Origin: an uncultured Subdoligranulum sp.
GTDB lineage: Bacteria; Bacillota; Clostridia; Oscillospirales; Ruminococcaceae
NCBI GenBank assembly: GCA_904390925.1
Contig: CAJFMB010000011.1
Span: forward strand, 1-60,174
DNA: 60,174 nucleotides
Direction: 5' to 3'
Part shown: one piece after another, positions 1-9,323 of the stretch
Position numbering within the stretch: position 1 is the stretch's first letter
Layout of the letters: each line of letters begins with the position of its first letter
The notes under the pieces: model-generated
Database searches by the model: none
What the model saw: only the letters and a program-made list of their open reading frames with translations
Told to the model about the DNA's origin: nothing
Made by a program: the position numbers and the translations under genes

Positions 1-64
1 TATTGTGCAGAGCCTCTTTCTTGGCCTGGACAACGCGGTCCTTCTGAGATTTAATGTTAGGCAT
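1..64 (-). CDS. rpsT: 30S ribosomal protein S20, N-terminal fragment
   Basis: Only the first 21 codons are inside the window. The reverse strand reads MPNIKSQKDRVVQAKKEAL from an ATG at 64..62, which matches the conserved N-terminus of bacterial S20 (MPNIKS.KKRV...). S20 is a small primary-binding protein of the 30S subunit that contacts 16S rRNA. An optimal GGAGGTGG ribosome binding site lies at 70-77, five nt before the start. The gene runs off the left edge, divergent from spoIIP. In related clostridia rpsT often sits close to sporulation genes (gpr, spoIIP), so this neighbourhood fits. The identification is confident despite the short fragment because the N-terminus is so characteristic. 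Confidence 0.85.
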   Translation of the reverse strand, partial: MPNIKSQKDRVVQAKKEALHN

Positions 65-102
65 TCGTTCCACCTCCTTGGTTCCCCATAACAGTATTAC
101 AT

Positions 103-131
103 ATGATACCATAGTCTGCCGAATGATGCAA
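103..131 (-). promoter_or_regulatory. Sigma-A promoter for rpsT
   Basis: On the minus strand a TTGCAT -35 box (131..126) and a TATCAT -10 box (108..103) are separated by exactly 17 bp, about 40 bp upstream of the rpsT start. The spacing and both boxes fit the vegetative consensus. Confidence 0.7.
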
Positions 132-289
132 GTGCTTTTTGCCAAAAAACGCGAAAGATTTTTAGACAATACGGCACTTTTGTTTTGTGCAGCATGGCTA
201 AAGCCAACCCCCGGCGCATATCCATGGAATTGTGGGCGGGGCCCTGCCGGCCCCGCGGACAAGAACGTATGGGAAGGGGATGCGGGCAG

Positions 290-1420
290 GTGAAGCTTTT
301 CTACCGGCTTGTGGCAGGGGCTGCGGCTGCGGTGTTGACAGCGGCATTTGGTCTTGCCTGCCTGCTGGCTGCTTCGCAGCTGCCGCCGGGCGGATGGCTG
401 GATGCGGCGGCCGTCCTGCTGGTTCAGCCGGGGGCGCTTCCGCTGCTGGCGGAAAAGACCTCCCGGCCGGACGCAGCGCCGCTGCCCTCCATCACCACGG
501 CGGGGGAAGCCCCTACGGCAACCGCCTCCCCGACGCCGTTGCCCACCCCCACCGCATCCCCCGGACAGCCCGACCCCACCCCCGCACCCGCCGTCTCTCC
601 CGCCCCGGAAAAACCGGCCGATGCCGGCCTTGTGACGGTACAGTCCTTCCCCCAGGGCAGCGGCACCGGATATGTGACACTGCCGGCGGGCAGCATCAAA
701 AACAGCACCCAGAATGCCGACGATGTCCTTGCCGAGGCGGCGGATGACGGGCTGCCCTTCTCGGTGGAGGTGGACAGCGACCAGCCCCAGGTGCTGATTC
801 TGCACACCCACGCCACCGAGTGCTACCAGCCTTGGGAGGATCTCTGGTATGACCCGGACTTTTCCGCCCGGGATCTGGACACCAGCGTCAACATGTGCGC
901 GGTGGGGACCCGGATGGCGGAGATCCTCAACCAGGCGGGCATCTGCACGCTGCACGACGAGACCTTGCACGATTCCCCCAGCTATACCGAAAGCTACAGC
1001 CGCAGCGCCCAGACCGCCCGGGCCTATCTGGAACAGTATCCCAGCATCAAGGTGATTCTGGATGTCCACCGGGACGCCATCGAGAGCAACGGCACTCGGA
1101 TCAAACCGCTGACCACCATTGACGGGCAGGACACCGCCCAGGTCATGATCATCGCCGGCTGTGACAACGGCAGCACGGTGTCCCTGCCCGACTGGAAACA
1201 GAATCTGGCCTTTGCCGCTGCCTGGGAGACCGAAATGGAAACCCGCTATCCCGGGCTGACCCGGCCGGTATTGTGCGGGTACCGGTTTTACAATCAGGAC
1301 ATCACCACCGGCAGCCTGCTGATTGAAATCGGCGGCCACGCCAACACGCTAGCCGAAGCGGTTCGGGGCGGAGAATACGCAGCCAGGGCGCTGGCTGCAT
1401 TGCTGGGGGGCCGAGTCTAG
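290..1420 (+). CDS. spoIIP: Stage II sporulation protein P (SpoIIP), peptidoglycan amidase/endopeptidase
   Basis: SpoIIP is the membrane-anchored peptidoglycan hydrolase that, with SpoIID and SpoIIM, thins septal wall and drives forespore engulfment. The protein (376 aa) has one N-terminal membrane segment (VAGAAAAVLTAAF region). A Pro/Thr/Ala-rich linker of roughly 80 residues follows, then the SpoIIP catalytic domain with its metal-site signatures LILHTHATE, LDVHRDAI and IEIGGHANT. I chose the GTG at 290 because an AAGGGGA ribosome binding site lies nine nt upstream and translation then begins just before the membrane segment. In-frame ATGs at 185 and 269 would add a poorly plausible N-terminus. 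No conserved sporulation promoter was recognised. The Pro-rich spacer presumably carries the enzyme across the wall, which is inference. Confidence 0.9.
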   Translation: MKLFYRLVAGAAAAVLTAAFGLACLLAASQLPPGGWLDAAAVLLVQPGALPLLAEKTSRPDAAPLPSITTAGEAPTATASPTPLPTPTASPGQPDPTPAPAVSPAPEKPADAGLVTVQSFPQGSGTGYVTLPAGSIKNSTQNADDVLAEAADDGLPFSVEVDSDQPQVLILHTHATECYQPWEDLWYDPDFSARDLDTSVNMCAVGTRMAEILNQAGICTLHDETLHDSPSYTESYSRSAQTARAYLEQYPSIKVILDVHRDAIESNGTRIKPLTTIDGQDTAQVMIIAGCDNGSTVSLPDWKQNLAFAAAWETEMETRYPGLTRPVLCGYRFYNQDITTGSLLIEIGGHANTLAEAVRGGEYAARALAALLGGRV

Positions 1421-1431
1421 GGCAGGCACCC

Positions 1432-1460
1432 TTGCATCCGCCAATATGGATGTTTATAAT
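1432..1460 (+). promoter_or_regulatory. Sigma-A promoter for the YfhO-like gene
   Basis: TTGCAT (1432-1437), a 17-bp spacer and a perfect TATAAT (1455-1460) lie 68 bp before the ATG at 1528. A GAGAGG ribosome binding site precedes the start. Confidence 0.8.
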
Positions 1461-1527
1461 ATACAATGTACAATTATAGCCGCCTGGCGTGCTTTTCTGT
1501 GGGCGGCAGTTTTGAGAGGTACATTGT

Positions 1528-4350
1528 ATGGATAAAAATTCAGCTGTGGCAATTTCCCCACGCGGTTTTTCAAAACGGCACCCGGCCCTCTGGCTGTGTC
1601 TGGCCTTTACTGGAATTTTTGCCCTGCTGGCCGGGGTGTGGATTGCCATTTTTGCGGCCAACGGCAAATCCTTCATCTGGTATGCCGACGGCATCAAGCA
1701 GCATTACCCGGCGCTGGTCTATTATGGGCGCTGGCTGCGGGAGGCCGCCCGTGGCTTGCTGACAGGAAACGCCATCCCCACCTGGGACATGAGCATCGGC
1801 CTTGGCGCGGATGTGGTGGGAACCCTCAGCTATTATGTGATGGGGGACCCGTTGAATCTGCTGGCGGCACTGGTGCCCAGTCAGTACGGAGAACTGCTGC
1901 TGGAAGGACTAATGCTTTTGCGCATCTACCTGGCCGGCCTGGCATTTCTCCCTTTCAGCCTGCACCATGGCAACAGCCGCTTCGGCACTTTGCTGGGGGC
2001 GGTGGCTTACGCCTTCTGCGCGTGGTCGGTCCAGACAGCCCTGACCGAGCCGCTGTTCATTATTCCGATGTACTGCTTCCCATTGGTGCTTCTGGGGGCG
2101 GACTATCTGTTTGAAGGACGCCGTCCCACCCTGTACATCGTTGCCATTGCGCTGTCGGCCTTGTCCAACTTTCTGTTCTTCTACATGATCGCCGTGCTGC
2201 TGGTGCTGTATGCGGTGGTGCAGTATTTCCGCCGGTACGGCGTCGGCCGGCTGCGCACCCTTTGGCCGTTGTTGGCAAAATTTGTCGGGTTCAGTCTGGC
2301 GGGCATTGCCATTGCCGCAGTGACCATGCTGCCCACCGTGATGGAAATGTTCGGCAGCGCAAGGTTTTCGCTGGACCGGCAGGTGACCAGTTACCCCTTC
2401 ACCATGTACTGGAATCTGATCGCCAACCTGACCACCGCCGGCAAGGTGGACGAGTATTCCACCTACTGCGGGATCTCGGCAGTGGCGGTGTTGGCCGTGA
2501 TGATTCTGTTTGCCCGCCGGCGGCAGAACACCGTGCTGAAAGCCGCCTGGCTGGTCTTTCTGGCCATGCTGATGACCCCCTGGGCGGGCAAGATCCTGAA
2601 CGGCTTTTCTTACATGCAGAACCGCTGGGTGTGGGCCTTTGCCATGCTGGAAGCCTTTATTCTGGCACGGGTCTGCCCCGACATGACAAAGCTGACCGGC
2701 CGGGAAAAACTGACGCTGGCGGTCTTGATGACGCTGTACTGTGGGCTTGCCTTCTGGAACCGGGATGTCCGCAGTGAATGGTCACTGCTGGACACGGTGA
2801 TCATGCTGTTGCTGGCAGTGTTTGTGCTCTGCGGGGATGCTGCCGGCCGCCGGGTCAACCGTGCAGTACTGCTGATTGGCTGCTGCCTGAGCATTGTGGC
2901 AAATCTGGGGTACCAGTACGGCGCCGATGAAAGCTCCACCCTGGTGGAATATGAGCCGAATGGGTATGCCTGGCAGGCAACAGTCCAGAACAATCCTGCC
3001 AACCTGCTGAAACAGCTGGATGATTCTTCCCTTTGGCGATATGATACCTCCATGAATGTCCTTGTCAACAGCGCCATGTTGATGGACCTGCATGGTGTCA
3101 GCTACTTTTTCAGCCTGAACAACGGCTATCTTTCCCAGTGGATGGCCGAGATGGGCTACAATACACCGGAAGAATACAACTTTGTGGGCTTGCATGGCCG
3201 CAGTGTGCTGGACGATCTTTTGGGGGTCAAGTATTTCCTGGCAGGCACCGACAGCACCGGAACCCTGCCCCACGGGTATGAAAAACAGCCGTCGCTTGCC
3301 ATGGATGTGGCGGGCGTGAATGTGGGAGCCTATCCCAGCGAGGATGCGTTGCCCATCGGTTACACCAGCGCTGTGCGCCTGAACCGTGACAGCTATGAGG
3401 CATTGACTCCGGTGCAGCGGCAGGATGCGCTGCTCAGCGGCGTTCTGCTGGAGGATGGTGACGGGGAAGACCTGCCGTCGGCGGACACCACCGGGGATGT
3501 GGTCTTCCCCGAGGCGGAAGTCACGCTGAACGGCGTGGAAAAGCTGGATGACAACACCTACTATTCTCCCAAGGACGGGGGCAGCATTGTGTTTACCGTA
3601 GCAAATCCGGTGCCGGACGCCGAGACCTATCTGGTGGTGGAGGGCATGGATTATGTTGCCACCAACCCGATGGATGCCATGACGGCCGAGGAACTGGCGG
3701 CCCTTTCGCCCGCAGACCGGCTTGCCATGCACAAGCAGTATGCCAACTTCTGGTGCAAGGAGAAAGTCTATCTGAATCTGGTGTCGGATATCGGCAACGG
3801 CCGTATTGATTACGCCATGCGCAACAACCAGTATTATTGCGGCCGCCACGATTTTGCCTACAACTTCGGCTACACCGAGCAGGGCCTGACCACGCTGACG
3901 GTGGTGCTGCCCTACGCCGGGTACTACACTTTTGACCGGATCGACCTGGAGTGCCAGACCTTCGCCACCGTGTCGGCCAGATCGGAAGTGCTTTCGTCGG
4001 AAGGTCTGCAGAACACCGTTTTGGGGACCAACAGCCTGACCGGGGAGATCACGGTCAGCAAACCAAAGGTGCTGGTCATTCAGATCCCGTATTCTTCCGG
4101 ATGGAGCGCTCAGGTGGACGGACAGCCGACAAAGCTGCTGCGGGCAAACACCGCCTTCCTGGGCCTGGAACTGGAGCCGGGCAGCCACACCATCACCTTG
4201 CAGTATCGCACGCCGGGACTGACGGCAGGCCTTGTCATCAGTCTGGTGGGAATCCTGGCATTTGTTGCAATCGTGGTATGGTATCGCCGGCGCGGGACCC
4301 GGGCTGCCCGATCGGAGGTCCCGGTGCTGGAATACGGCCGTGCGGGCTGA
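1528..4350 (+). CDS. YfhO family polytopic membrane protein
   Basis: A 940-aa protein whose first ~450 residues contain about a dozen hydrophobic segments. A large hydrophilic extracytoplasmic region (about residues 470-890) follows, then a final membrane span (GLVISLVGILAFVAIVVWY) and a basic tail. The early sequence SFIWYADGIKQHYPALVYYG, with acidic residues in the first outer loop, is typical of YfhO/GT-C-fold proteins. YfhO members are thought to glycosylate lipoteichoic acid or other envelope polymers using lipid-linked sugars, but the substrate cannot be read from sequence. The length fits the family (about 850-950 aa). The gene is monocistronic: it has its own promoter, and asnS downstream has another. 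The family call is confident; the function is inferred. Confidence 0.85.
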   Translation: MDKNSAVAISPRGFSKRHPALWLCLAFTGIFALLAGVWIAIFAANGKSFIWYADGIKQHYPALVYYGRWLREAARGLLTGNAIPTWDMSIGLGADVVGTLSYYVMGDPLNLLAALVPSQYGELLLEGLMLLRIYLAGLAFLPFSLHHGNSRFGTLLGAVAYAFCAWSVQTALTEPLFIIPMYCFPLVLLGADYLFEGRRPTLYIVAIALSALSNFLFFYMIAVLLVLYAVVQYFRRYGVGRLRTLWPLLAKFVGFSLAGIAIAAVTMLPTVMEMFGSARFSLDRQVTSYPFTMYWNLIANLTTAGKVDEYSTYCGISAVAVLAVMILFARRRQNTVLKAAWLVFLAMLMTPWAGKILNGFSYMQNRWVWAFAMLEAFILARVCPDMTKLTGREKLTLAVLMTLYCGLAFWNRDVRSEWSLLDTVIMLLLAVFVLCGDAAGRRVNRAVLLIGCCLSIVANLGYQYGADESSTLVEYEPNGYAWQATVQNNPANLLKQLDDSSLWRYDTSMNVLVNSAMLMDLHGVSYFFSLNNGYLSQWMAEMGYNTPEEYNFVGLHGRSVLDDLLGVKYFLAGTDSTGTLPHGYEKQPSLAMDVAGVNVGAYPSEDALPIGYTSAVRLNRDSYEALTPVQRQDALLSGVLLEDGDGEDLPSADTTGDVVFPEAEVTLNGVEKLDDNTYYSPKDGGSIVFTVANPVPDAETYLVVEGMDYVATNPMDAMTAEELAALSPADRLAMHKQYANFWCKEKVYLNLVSDIGNGRIDYAMRNNQYYCGRHDFAYNFGYTEQGLTTLTVVLPYAGYYTFDRIDLECQTFATVSARSEVLSSEGLQNTVLGTNSLTGEITVSKPKVLVIQIPYSSGWSAQVDGQPTKLLRANTAFLGLELEPGSHTITLQYRTPGLTAGLVISLVGILAFVAIVVWYRRRGTRAARSEVPVLEYGRAG

Positions 4351-4383
4351 CCGTCAAAAATGTGCATTTTGTCTGAGGATCAG

Positions 4384-4412
4384 TTGCAGGAAGGCAAAAA
4401 ACGGGGTATAAT
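4384..4412 (+). promoter_or_regulatory. Sigma-A promoter for asnS-mutY
   Basis: TTGCAG (4384-4389), a 17-bp spacer and TATAAT (4407-4412) lie about 70 bp before asnS. Confidence 0.8.
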
Positions 4413-4483
4413 GAAAAAATACCGGGCGCAGGGCACTGCTTTTTGGCAGAATCCCGCCCGCCAGACTTTGAGGAGTGGACAAC

Positions 4484-5869
4484 ATGGAAAGAACCGAGAT
4501 CGTATCGCTGTACCGCCAGACCCCGGCGGACGGCACTGTCGTGACTGTCTGCGGCTGGGCCAAGACGGTACGCGACTCGAAAAAGATCGGCTTTATCTCG
4601 CTGACCGACGGCAGCTGCTACAAGCCGGTGCAGGTGGTGTTTGAGGCCGACAAGCTGGCCAATTACGCCGAGGTTGCCAAGAGCGGTTTGTACACCAGCT
4701 TTGAGGTCACCGGCCGTCTGGTGCTGACCCCCGACGCCAAGCAGCCCTTTGAGATCAATGCCGACAGCATTACTGTCCTGGGCCCCTGCGGTCCGGAATA
4801 TCCGCTGCAGAAAAAGCGCATGAGCGTGGAGTACCTGCGTACCATGCCCCATCTGCGTCCCCGCACCAACACCTTCAATGCCGCTTTCCGTGTCCGCGGC
4901 GAGGCTGCCTTTGCACTGCACAGCTTCTTCCACGAAAACGGCTTTACCTATGTGCATACCCCGCTGTTCACCGGTTCCGACTGTGAGGGCGCCGGCGAGA
5001 TGTTCCAGGTGACCACGCTGGATCTGGCCAATGTCCCCAAGACCGAGGACGGCAAGGTGGATTATTCCAAGGACTTCTTCAAGAAGCCAGTCAACCTGAC
5101 GGTGTCCGGCCAGCTGGAGGCCGAGGCCATGGCCATGGCGCTGGGCAAGGTGTACACCTTCGGACCCACCTTCCGCGCCGAGGAAAGCTATACCCCCCGC
5201 CATGCCGCCGAGTTCTGGATGATTGAGCCGGAGATGGCCTTTGCCGACCTGAACACCTACATGGACACTGCCGAGGCGATGACCAAGTATGTCATCCGGC
5301 ACCTGCTCAAGACCTGCCCCGACGAGCTGGCCTTCTTCAACCAGTTCATGGACAAGGGCCTGATCGAGCGCCTGCAGCTGGTGGAAAGCAGCGACTTCGG
5401 CCGCATCAGCTACACCGATGCTGTCGAGATCCTGAAAAAGAACAATGACAAGTTCCAGTACAAGGTCGAGTGGGGTACCGACATCCAGACCGAGCACGAG
5501 CGCTACCTGACCGAGCAGATCTTCCACAAGCCGGTGTTTGTCACCGACTACCCCAAGGAGATCAAGAGCTTCTATATGCGCATGAACGACGACGGCAAGA
5601 CGGTGGCCGCAGCGGATATGCTGGTGCCGGGCATCGGCGAGCTGATCGGCGGCAGCCAGCGTGAGGAGCGCCTGGATGTTCTGACCGCCCGCATGGACGA
5701 GCTGGGCATGCGCCGCAGCGACTACGAGTGGTACCTGGATCTGCGTCGGTTCGGCAGCGTCAAGCATGCCGGCTACGGTCTGGGCTTTGAGCGGCTGATC
5801 ATGTACGTGACCGGCATTGCCAACATCCGCGACGTGCTGCCCTTCCCGCGCACCTGCGGCGGCTTCTGA
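4484..5869 (+). CDS. asnS: Asparagine--tRNA ligase
   Basis: Class II aminoacyl-tRNA synthetase that charges tRNA-Asn with asparagine in the cytoplasm. The 461-aa length is typical. It has an N-terminal OB-fold anticodon-binding domain (about residues 10-110), then a class II core with motif 2 ([19 protein letters not shown]) and motif 3 near the C-terminus ([18 protein letters not shown]). The absence of the AspRS insertion and the [10 protein letters not shown]-type flipping-loop region support AsnRS over AspRS. The ATG at 4484 is preferred because an AGGAG site ends eight nt upstream; a GTG at 4475 overlaps that site. It overlaps mutY by one base, so the two are translationally coupled. Confidence 0.95.
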   Translation: MERTEIVSLYRQTPADGTVVTVCGWAKTVRDSKKIGFISLTDGSCYKPVQVVFEADKLANYAEVAKSGLYTSFEVTGRLVLTPDAKQPFEINADSITVLGPCGPEYPLQKKRMSVEYLRTMPHLRPRTNTFNAAFRVRGEAAFALHSFFHENGFTYVHTPLFTGSDCEGAGEMFQVTTLDLANVPKTEDGKVDYSKDFFKKPVNLTVSGQLEAEAMAMALGKVYTFGPTFRAEESYTPRHAAEFWMIEPEMAFADLNTYMDTAEAMTKYVIRHLLKTCPDELAFFNQFMDKGLIERLQLVESSDFGRISYTDAVEILKKNNDKFQYKVEWGTDIQTEHERYLTEQIFHKPVFVTDYPKEIKSFYMRMNDDGKTVAAADMLVPGIGELIGGSQREERLDVLTARMDELGMRRSDYEWYLDLRRFGSVKHAGYGLGFERLIMYVTGIANIRDVLPFPRTCGGF

Positions 5870-6915
5870 TGCCGGCCCTTGCAGAAAAACTGCTGCCATG
5901 GTTTGAAGTAAATCGTAGGGTCCTGCCGTTTCGGCAGGACCCTACGCCGTATCATATCTGGATCAGCGAGATCATGCTGCAGCAGACACGGATGACGGCC
6001 GCTGTGCCGTATTACCAGCGCTTTGTGACCGAGCTACCTGACCCTGCCGCCCTGGCTGCCTGCGATCCTGACCGGTTGCGCAAGCTGTGGCAGGGGCTGG
6101 GCTATTACAGCCGGGCCGCCAATCTGCAAAAAGCGGCCAAAATCCTCTGCGAGCAGTACGGCGGTGCACTGCCGGCCAGTTTTGACGAACTGCGGGCATT
6201 GCCCGGCATCGGGGATTACACGGCCGGGGCCATTGCCAGCATCGGGTTCGGGTTGCCGGTGCCGGCGGTGGACGGCAATGTGCTGCGGGTCTTTGCCCGG
6301 CTGTACAATGACGATTCCGACGTGACCCTCCCCGAGACCAAACGGCTGTTTACCGCCCGGGTGGTGCAGCAGCTGCCCGCCGACCGGCCCGGGGACTTCA
6401 ACCAGGCGCTGATGGAGCTGGGGGCGCTGGTCTGCCTGCCCAACGGCGCACCGCAGTGTGACAGCTGCCCGGTGGCGTCGCTCTGCCTGGGAAGGGCTGC
6501 CGGACGGGCGGAACAACTGCCGGTCAAGCCCGCCAAAAAGCCCAAGCCGGTGCTGCCGCTGACTGCGGTGGTCCTGCGCGGGCCGCAGGGCGTCCTGTTA
6601 CAAAAACGCCCCGACAGGGGCCTGCTGGCAAAACTCTGGCAGCCGCTTCTGTGGGAGGGGACACTTTCCCGACAGGAAGTTGCCGACCGGCTGGAACAGC
6701 TGGGGTTGCCTGCCTCCCGCCTGGAACCGCTGGGCGAGGCAAAACACATCTTTACCCACAAAGTCTGGCAGATGCAGGGCTGGCTGGCCGAGACGGAAGC
6801 CGACACGCTGCCCGGGCGCTGCGTCTGGGCCACAACGGAGGAACTGGAAACTGTCTACTCGGTCCCCAGTGCCTTCTCAGCTTTCCGGCAGGCTATGGCC
6901 GGCGGAAACAAATAA
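5869..6915 (+). CDS. mutY: A/G-specific adenine DNA glycosylase
   Basis: MutY removes adenine mispaired with 8-oxoguanine or guanine, starting base-excision repair. The 348-aa protein shows the MutY pattern. It has LPFR...PYHIWISEIMLQQT with catalytic Glu34, the helix-hairpin-helix LPGIGDYTAGAI, the catalytic Asp in VPAVDGNVLRV, and the Fe-S cluster cysteines in the CLPNGAPQCDSCPVASLC stretch. A C-terminal NUDIX-like 8-oxoG recognition domain follows (about 225-345). The ATG overlaps the asnS TGA (TGATG), so it is probably expressed by reinitiation. Codons 16-26 form a perfect 15-bp inverted repeat, listed separately. Confidence 0.93.
   Translation: MPALAEKLLPWFEVNRRVLPFRQDPTPYHIWISEIMLQQTRMTAAVPYYQRFVTELPDPAALAACDPDRLRKLWQGLGYYSRAANLQKAAKILCEQYGGALPASFDELRALPGIGDYTAGAIASIGFGLPVPAVDGNVLRVFARLYNDDSDVTLPETKRLFTARVVQQLPADRPGDFNQALMELGALVCLPNGAPQCDSCPVASLCLGRAAGRAEQLPVKPAKKPKPVLPLTAVVLRGPQGVLLQKRPDRGLLAKLWQPLLWEGTLSRQEVADRLEQLGLPASRLEPLGEAKHIFTHKVWQMQGWLAETEADTLPGRCVWATTEELETVYSVPSAFSAFRQAMAGGNK
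5914..5946. repeat. Perfect 15-bp inverted repeat inside mutY
   Basis: Positions 5914-5928 and 5932-5946 are exact reverse complements around a TTT loop. The repeat covers mutY codons 16-26 (R16 to T26) in the conserved LPFR region, 45 nt after the start codon. Such a perfect, tight hairpin is unusual in coding DNA. Its CGTAGGG...CCCTACG ends give it the look of a REP/MITE-type palindrome. Confidence 0.85.
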
Positions 6916-7026
6916 ATTCGACATTGCAAAAATGGAAACGCCATCATGACGACCCGCGGAAGGACACGGGCGGCATGGGGCGTTTGTTGCACCCGGAACC
7001 GGAAAAACCGGGAGCATCCTGCAACA

Positions 7027-7068
7027 AAAACGAACAGGCAAAGCCCACTGGCTTTGCCTGTTCGTTTT
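7027..7068. terminator. Bidirectional terminator between mutY and the flippase gene
   Basis: A perfect 19-bp inverted repeat (arms 7027-7045 and 7050-7068) with a CACT loop and A-run/T-run ends on both sides, placed between convergent genes. The rest of the 6916-7097 gap shows nothing else recognisable. Confidence 0.85.
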
Positions 7069-7097
7069 CCAATCGGATGATATGTTTTGGCAGGGAT

Positions 7098-8534
7098 TTA
7101 TTTCCGGCGCAGGGCGGGAACAAAGCGGCCGAGCAGCAGCATGGCCATGTGCCACACATCCCGGAAGTTGATGGCAATGATGATGGCGGTGGGGATGATA
7201 CACAGCCAGAAGGACTGTTCCGGGAAGAAATAGAGCAGACCGATTTCCACCAGGACCAGAGCCAGGTTCAGCCCCATCCAGCCGGGACGGAAGTCGATCT
7301 CCAGCAGGCCGCGGGTGGAGTAGGTACGCAGCACAAAGACCAGGGCCAGCGACAGGAAGCTGGCCACTGTCACGCCCACCGGGCCGATCCAGAGGATGAA
7401 GAAGTAGTTGAGGATCACATTCAGCACAGCGCCGGCCAGCATGGTGTACAGCGAGCTGAAACTGCGCTTGAACACCACATAGACGCTGTTGGTGAACTGG
7501 TTCAGACAGGTGCACATTGAGCTGAGCACCAGAAACGGCACAAACTGCCAGGCATCAAAGTAGCTTTGCTGGAAAATGTTCATCAGCGGGCGGCAGAGCC
7601 AGACAATGCCCGCCGCACAGCAGAACAGCACGCTGCCGTAGACCCGGAACACCTTGGAGAAGAAGGCCTCCCGGTCGGTTTCCTCGCTGACGGCGGAAAG
7701 CTGCCAGGCTTCGTAGAAGATCTGACCCAGTATCGTCAATATCTGGGGCAGGAAGTACCCGGTGGAAAGCAGACCGGCCCATTCGTTGCCGGTGCGTCCG
7801 TCCATGCCCTCACACATGCCCTGCACAAAGAACATGTCGGAGGCATTGATGACCCAGAAACTGATGGAGGCCGGAATCATCGGCACGCAGTATTTCAGCA
7901 TGTCCTTCCACAGGCTCAGGCTGAACTTTTTGAAATGGAAGAACCGGTAACAGCCGCCGACAAAAAAGACAAACAGGGTGGACAGGGCATCGCTCACCGC
8001 CATGGCCAGCAGATAACCCACAGCGCCCAGATGCATGACGTTGAGGAAAACCACATAACCGCCCAGCAGTTCGGCCATGGTCAGTACGCCGTCCACCGCC
8101 ACCAGCCGGTTGAGCATCCGCGACCGGATGAACTGGGTGCACAGGGTGCGCAGACAGCTCATCAAGACGCACAGGTACAGAAGCAGCAGATAATCGCCTG
8201 CATTGGGGATCAGCGCCACCAGCGGCCAGCATAGCACCATCGCCATAAATCCGGTGCCGATGGTGGCCAGACCGTTCATGAACACCGAGCTCTTGTCCTG
8301 GGTCTTATCCAGGCCAAAGCGGATCACCGCATAGCTTACGCCCAGGCTGACCACCGGGATCAGCAGATTGGCCACCTGCTGCATCAGCTTGGTGACGCCC
8401 ATCACGTCGGGACCGTCCAGCACGTAGCTCAGGTAGGGCTGGCTGATCAGGCTCAGCAGCTTGGAACTGAAATTGCTGATGGCAAACAGCAGGGTGTTGT
8501 TCATCAGCGTCGAATAACGTTTGTTGTCGGGCAA
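7098..8534 (-). CDS. Polysaccharide/oligosaccharide flippase family membrane protein
   Basis: A 478-aa, almost wholly hydrophobic protein with about 14 predicted membrane segments. The N-terminal pattern (LMNNTLLFAISNFSSKLL...SQPYLSYVLDGPDVMGVTKL) is characteristic of the Wzx/MATE-like polysaccharide flippase superfamily. Such proteins flip undecaprenyl-linked oligosaccharides across the membrane. Translation probably starts at TTG (8534..8532), with GGGAGGT six nt upstream; the next in-frame ATG has no comparable site. It lies 56 nt downstream of the YgjP-like gene on the same strand and probably shares its promoter. The substrate is unknown, and no glycosyltransferase cluster is adjacent. 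Confidence 0.8.
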   Translation of the reverse strand: MPDNKRYSTLMNNTLLFAISNFSSKLLSLISQPYLSYVLDGPDVMGVTKLMQQVANLLIPVVSLGVSYAVIRFGLDKTQDKSSVFMNGLATIGTGFMAMVLCWPLVALIPNAGDYLLLLYLCVLMSCLRTLCTQFIRSRMLNRLVAVDGVLTMAELLGGYVVFLNVMHLGAVGYLLAMAVSDALSTLFVFFVGGCYRFFHFKKFSLSLWKDMLKYCVPMIPASISFWVINASDMFFVQGMCEGMDGRTGNEWAGLLSTGYFLPQILTILGQIFYEAWQLSAVSEETDREAFFSKVFRVYGSVLFCCAAGIVWLCRPLMNIFQQSYFDAWQFVPFLVLSSMCTCLNQFTNSVYVVFKRSFSSLYTMLAGAVLNVILNYFFILWIGPVGVTVASFLSLALVFVLRTYSTRGLLEIDFRPGWMGLNLALVLVEIGLLYFFPEQSFWLCIIPTAIIIAINFRDVWHMAMLLLGRFVPALRRK

Positions 8535-8590
8535 AACAGTACCTCCCTTGGTGCGGGCAGCGCCGCACAGATTCCGGGTATTCGGTTTGT

Positions 8591-9142
8591 TCAGCGGCCG
8601 GAAGGAGCGCGCAGCATGGCGCGCCGGGCCTTGTAGTCAGGCAGACAGCGGGCAACCTCCGCCCAGAAAGCGGGGGAGTGGTCGGGGTGCAGCAGGTGGC
8701 ACAGCTCGTGTACCGCCACATATTCCCGGGCGGCGGGCGGCATCCCCCACAGCCGCAGCGCAAAACACAGCGTATGGGTGTGCAGGCTGCAGCTGCCCCA
8801 GCGGGTGTGCATATCCCGTACCCGGACGGCCGGCATGGGTCCCGGGCAGCGGGGTGCAAAGGCCGGCCACCAATAGGCCACCAAATCCCGCATTCCCGCC
8901 AGTGCCTCAGCTTTGTCGGGGGTGGGCATCCGGGCTTCCGCCTCCCGGCGGGCGGCCATCCGCTGACGGGCGTGGTCCACCCAGCCGGCATGGGATGCCA
9001 CAAAGGCATCCACCTCGCCCAGCGGTGTCCGCATGGGGGCGGATACCGCCACGCTGCCGTCCAGCCGGACCCGCAGATTCAGGTTTTTGACCCGGCGTCG
9101 GGTCAGCGTGAAGGTCACGCCGCCTGCTTTACGCTGCTGCAA
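8591..9142 (-). CDS. YgjP-like zinc metallopeptidase domain protein (M48/SprT-like)
   Basis: A 183-aa protein of the YgjP/DUF45 family. The zinc-binding HELCH motif in YVAVHELCHLLHPDHSPAFW, plus the downstream acidic region, marks a gluzincin-like active site. The N-terminal basic strand (RRRVKNLNLRVRLDGSVAVSAP) is also family-typical. The biological substrate of these small cytoplasmic proteins is not established. The start is set at TTG (9142..9140), preceded by GAGGAGGG eight nt upstream. The in-frame ATG at 9199 lies only five nt after the -10 box of the promoter at 9205-9233, so it cannot be the start of a leadered transcript. Confidence 0.8.
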   Translation of the reverse strand: MQQRKAGGVTFTLTRRRVKNLNLRVRLDGSVAVSAPMRTPLGEVDAFVASHAGWVDHARQRMAARREAEARMPTPDKAEALAGMRDLVAYWWPAFAPRCPGPMPAVRVRDMHTRWGSCSLHTHTLCFALRLWGMPPAAREYVAVHELCHLLHPDHSPAFWAEVARCLPDYKARRAMLRAPSGR

Positions 9143-9204
9143 TGTCCGGTCCCTCCTCTGCCACTCTGTCCCGGCCGGGATTCCGCCGGACAAATACATT
9201 GTCT

Positions 9205-9233
9205 ATTATATACGCAATTGCCTCAAACCGCAA
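9205..9233 (-). promoter_or_regulatory. Sigma-A promoter for the YgjP-like gene and flippase
   Basis: Minus-strand TTGCGG (9233..9228), 17-bp spacer and TATAAT (9210..9205). It fixes the downstream start codon at 9142. Confidence 0.8.
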
Positions 9234-9267
9234 CGCAGCGGCAGGTGAAATGTTTGTAGCCAGCTGT

Positions 9268-9302
9268 CAAAAAAAGCCGCCGGTCCCGGGGGACCGGCGG
9301 CT
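9268..9302 (-). terminator. Intrinsic terminator of the cupin gene
   Basis: A 13-bp GC-rich stem (arms 9275-9287 and 9290-9302) followed on the minus strand by a run of seven or eight T, about 20 bp after the cupin stop codon. Confidence 0.85.
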
Positions 9303-9323
9303 GCCGTATACAATTTTACCGGA

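Noticed and set aside
4407-4483. Leader peptide for asnS starting at the ATG overlapping the -10 box
   Set aside because: The ATG is part of the TATAAT element region and would not be in the transcript.
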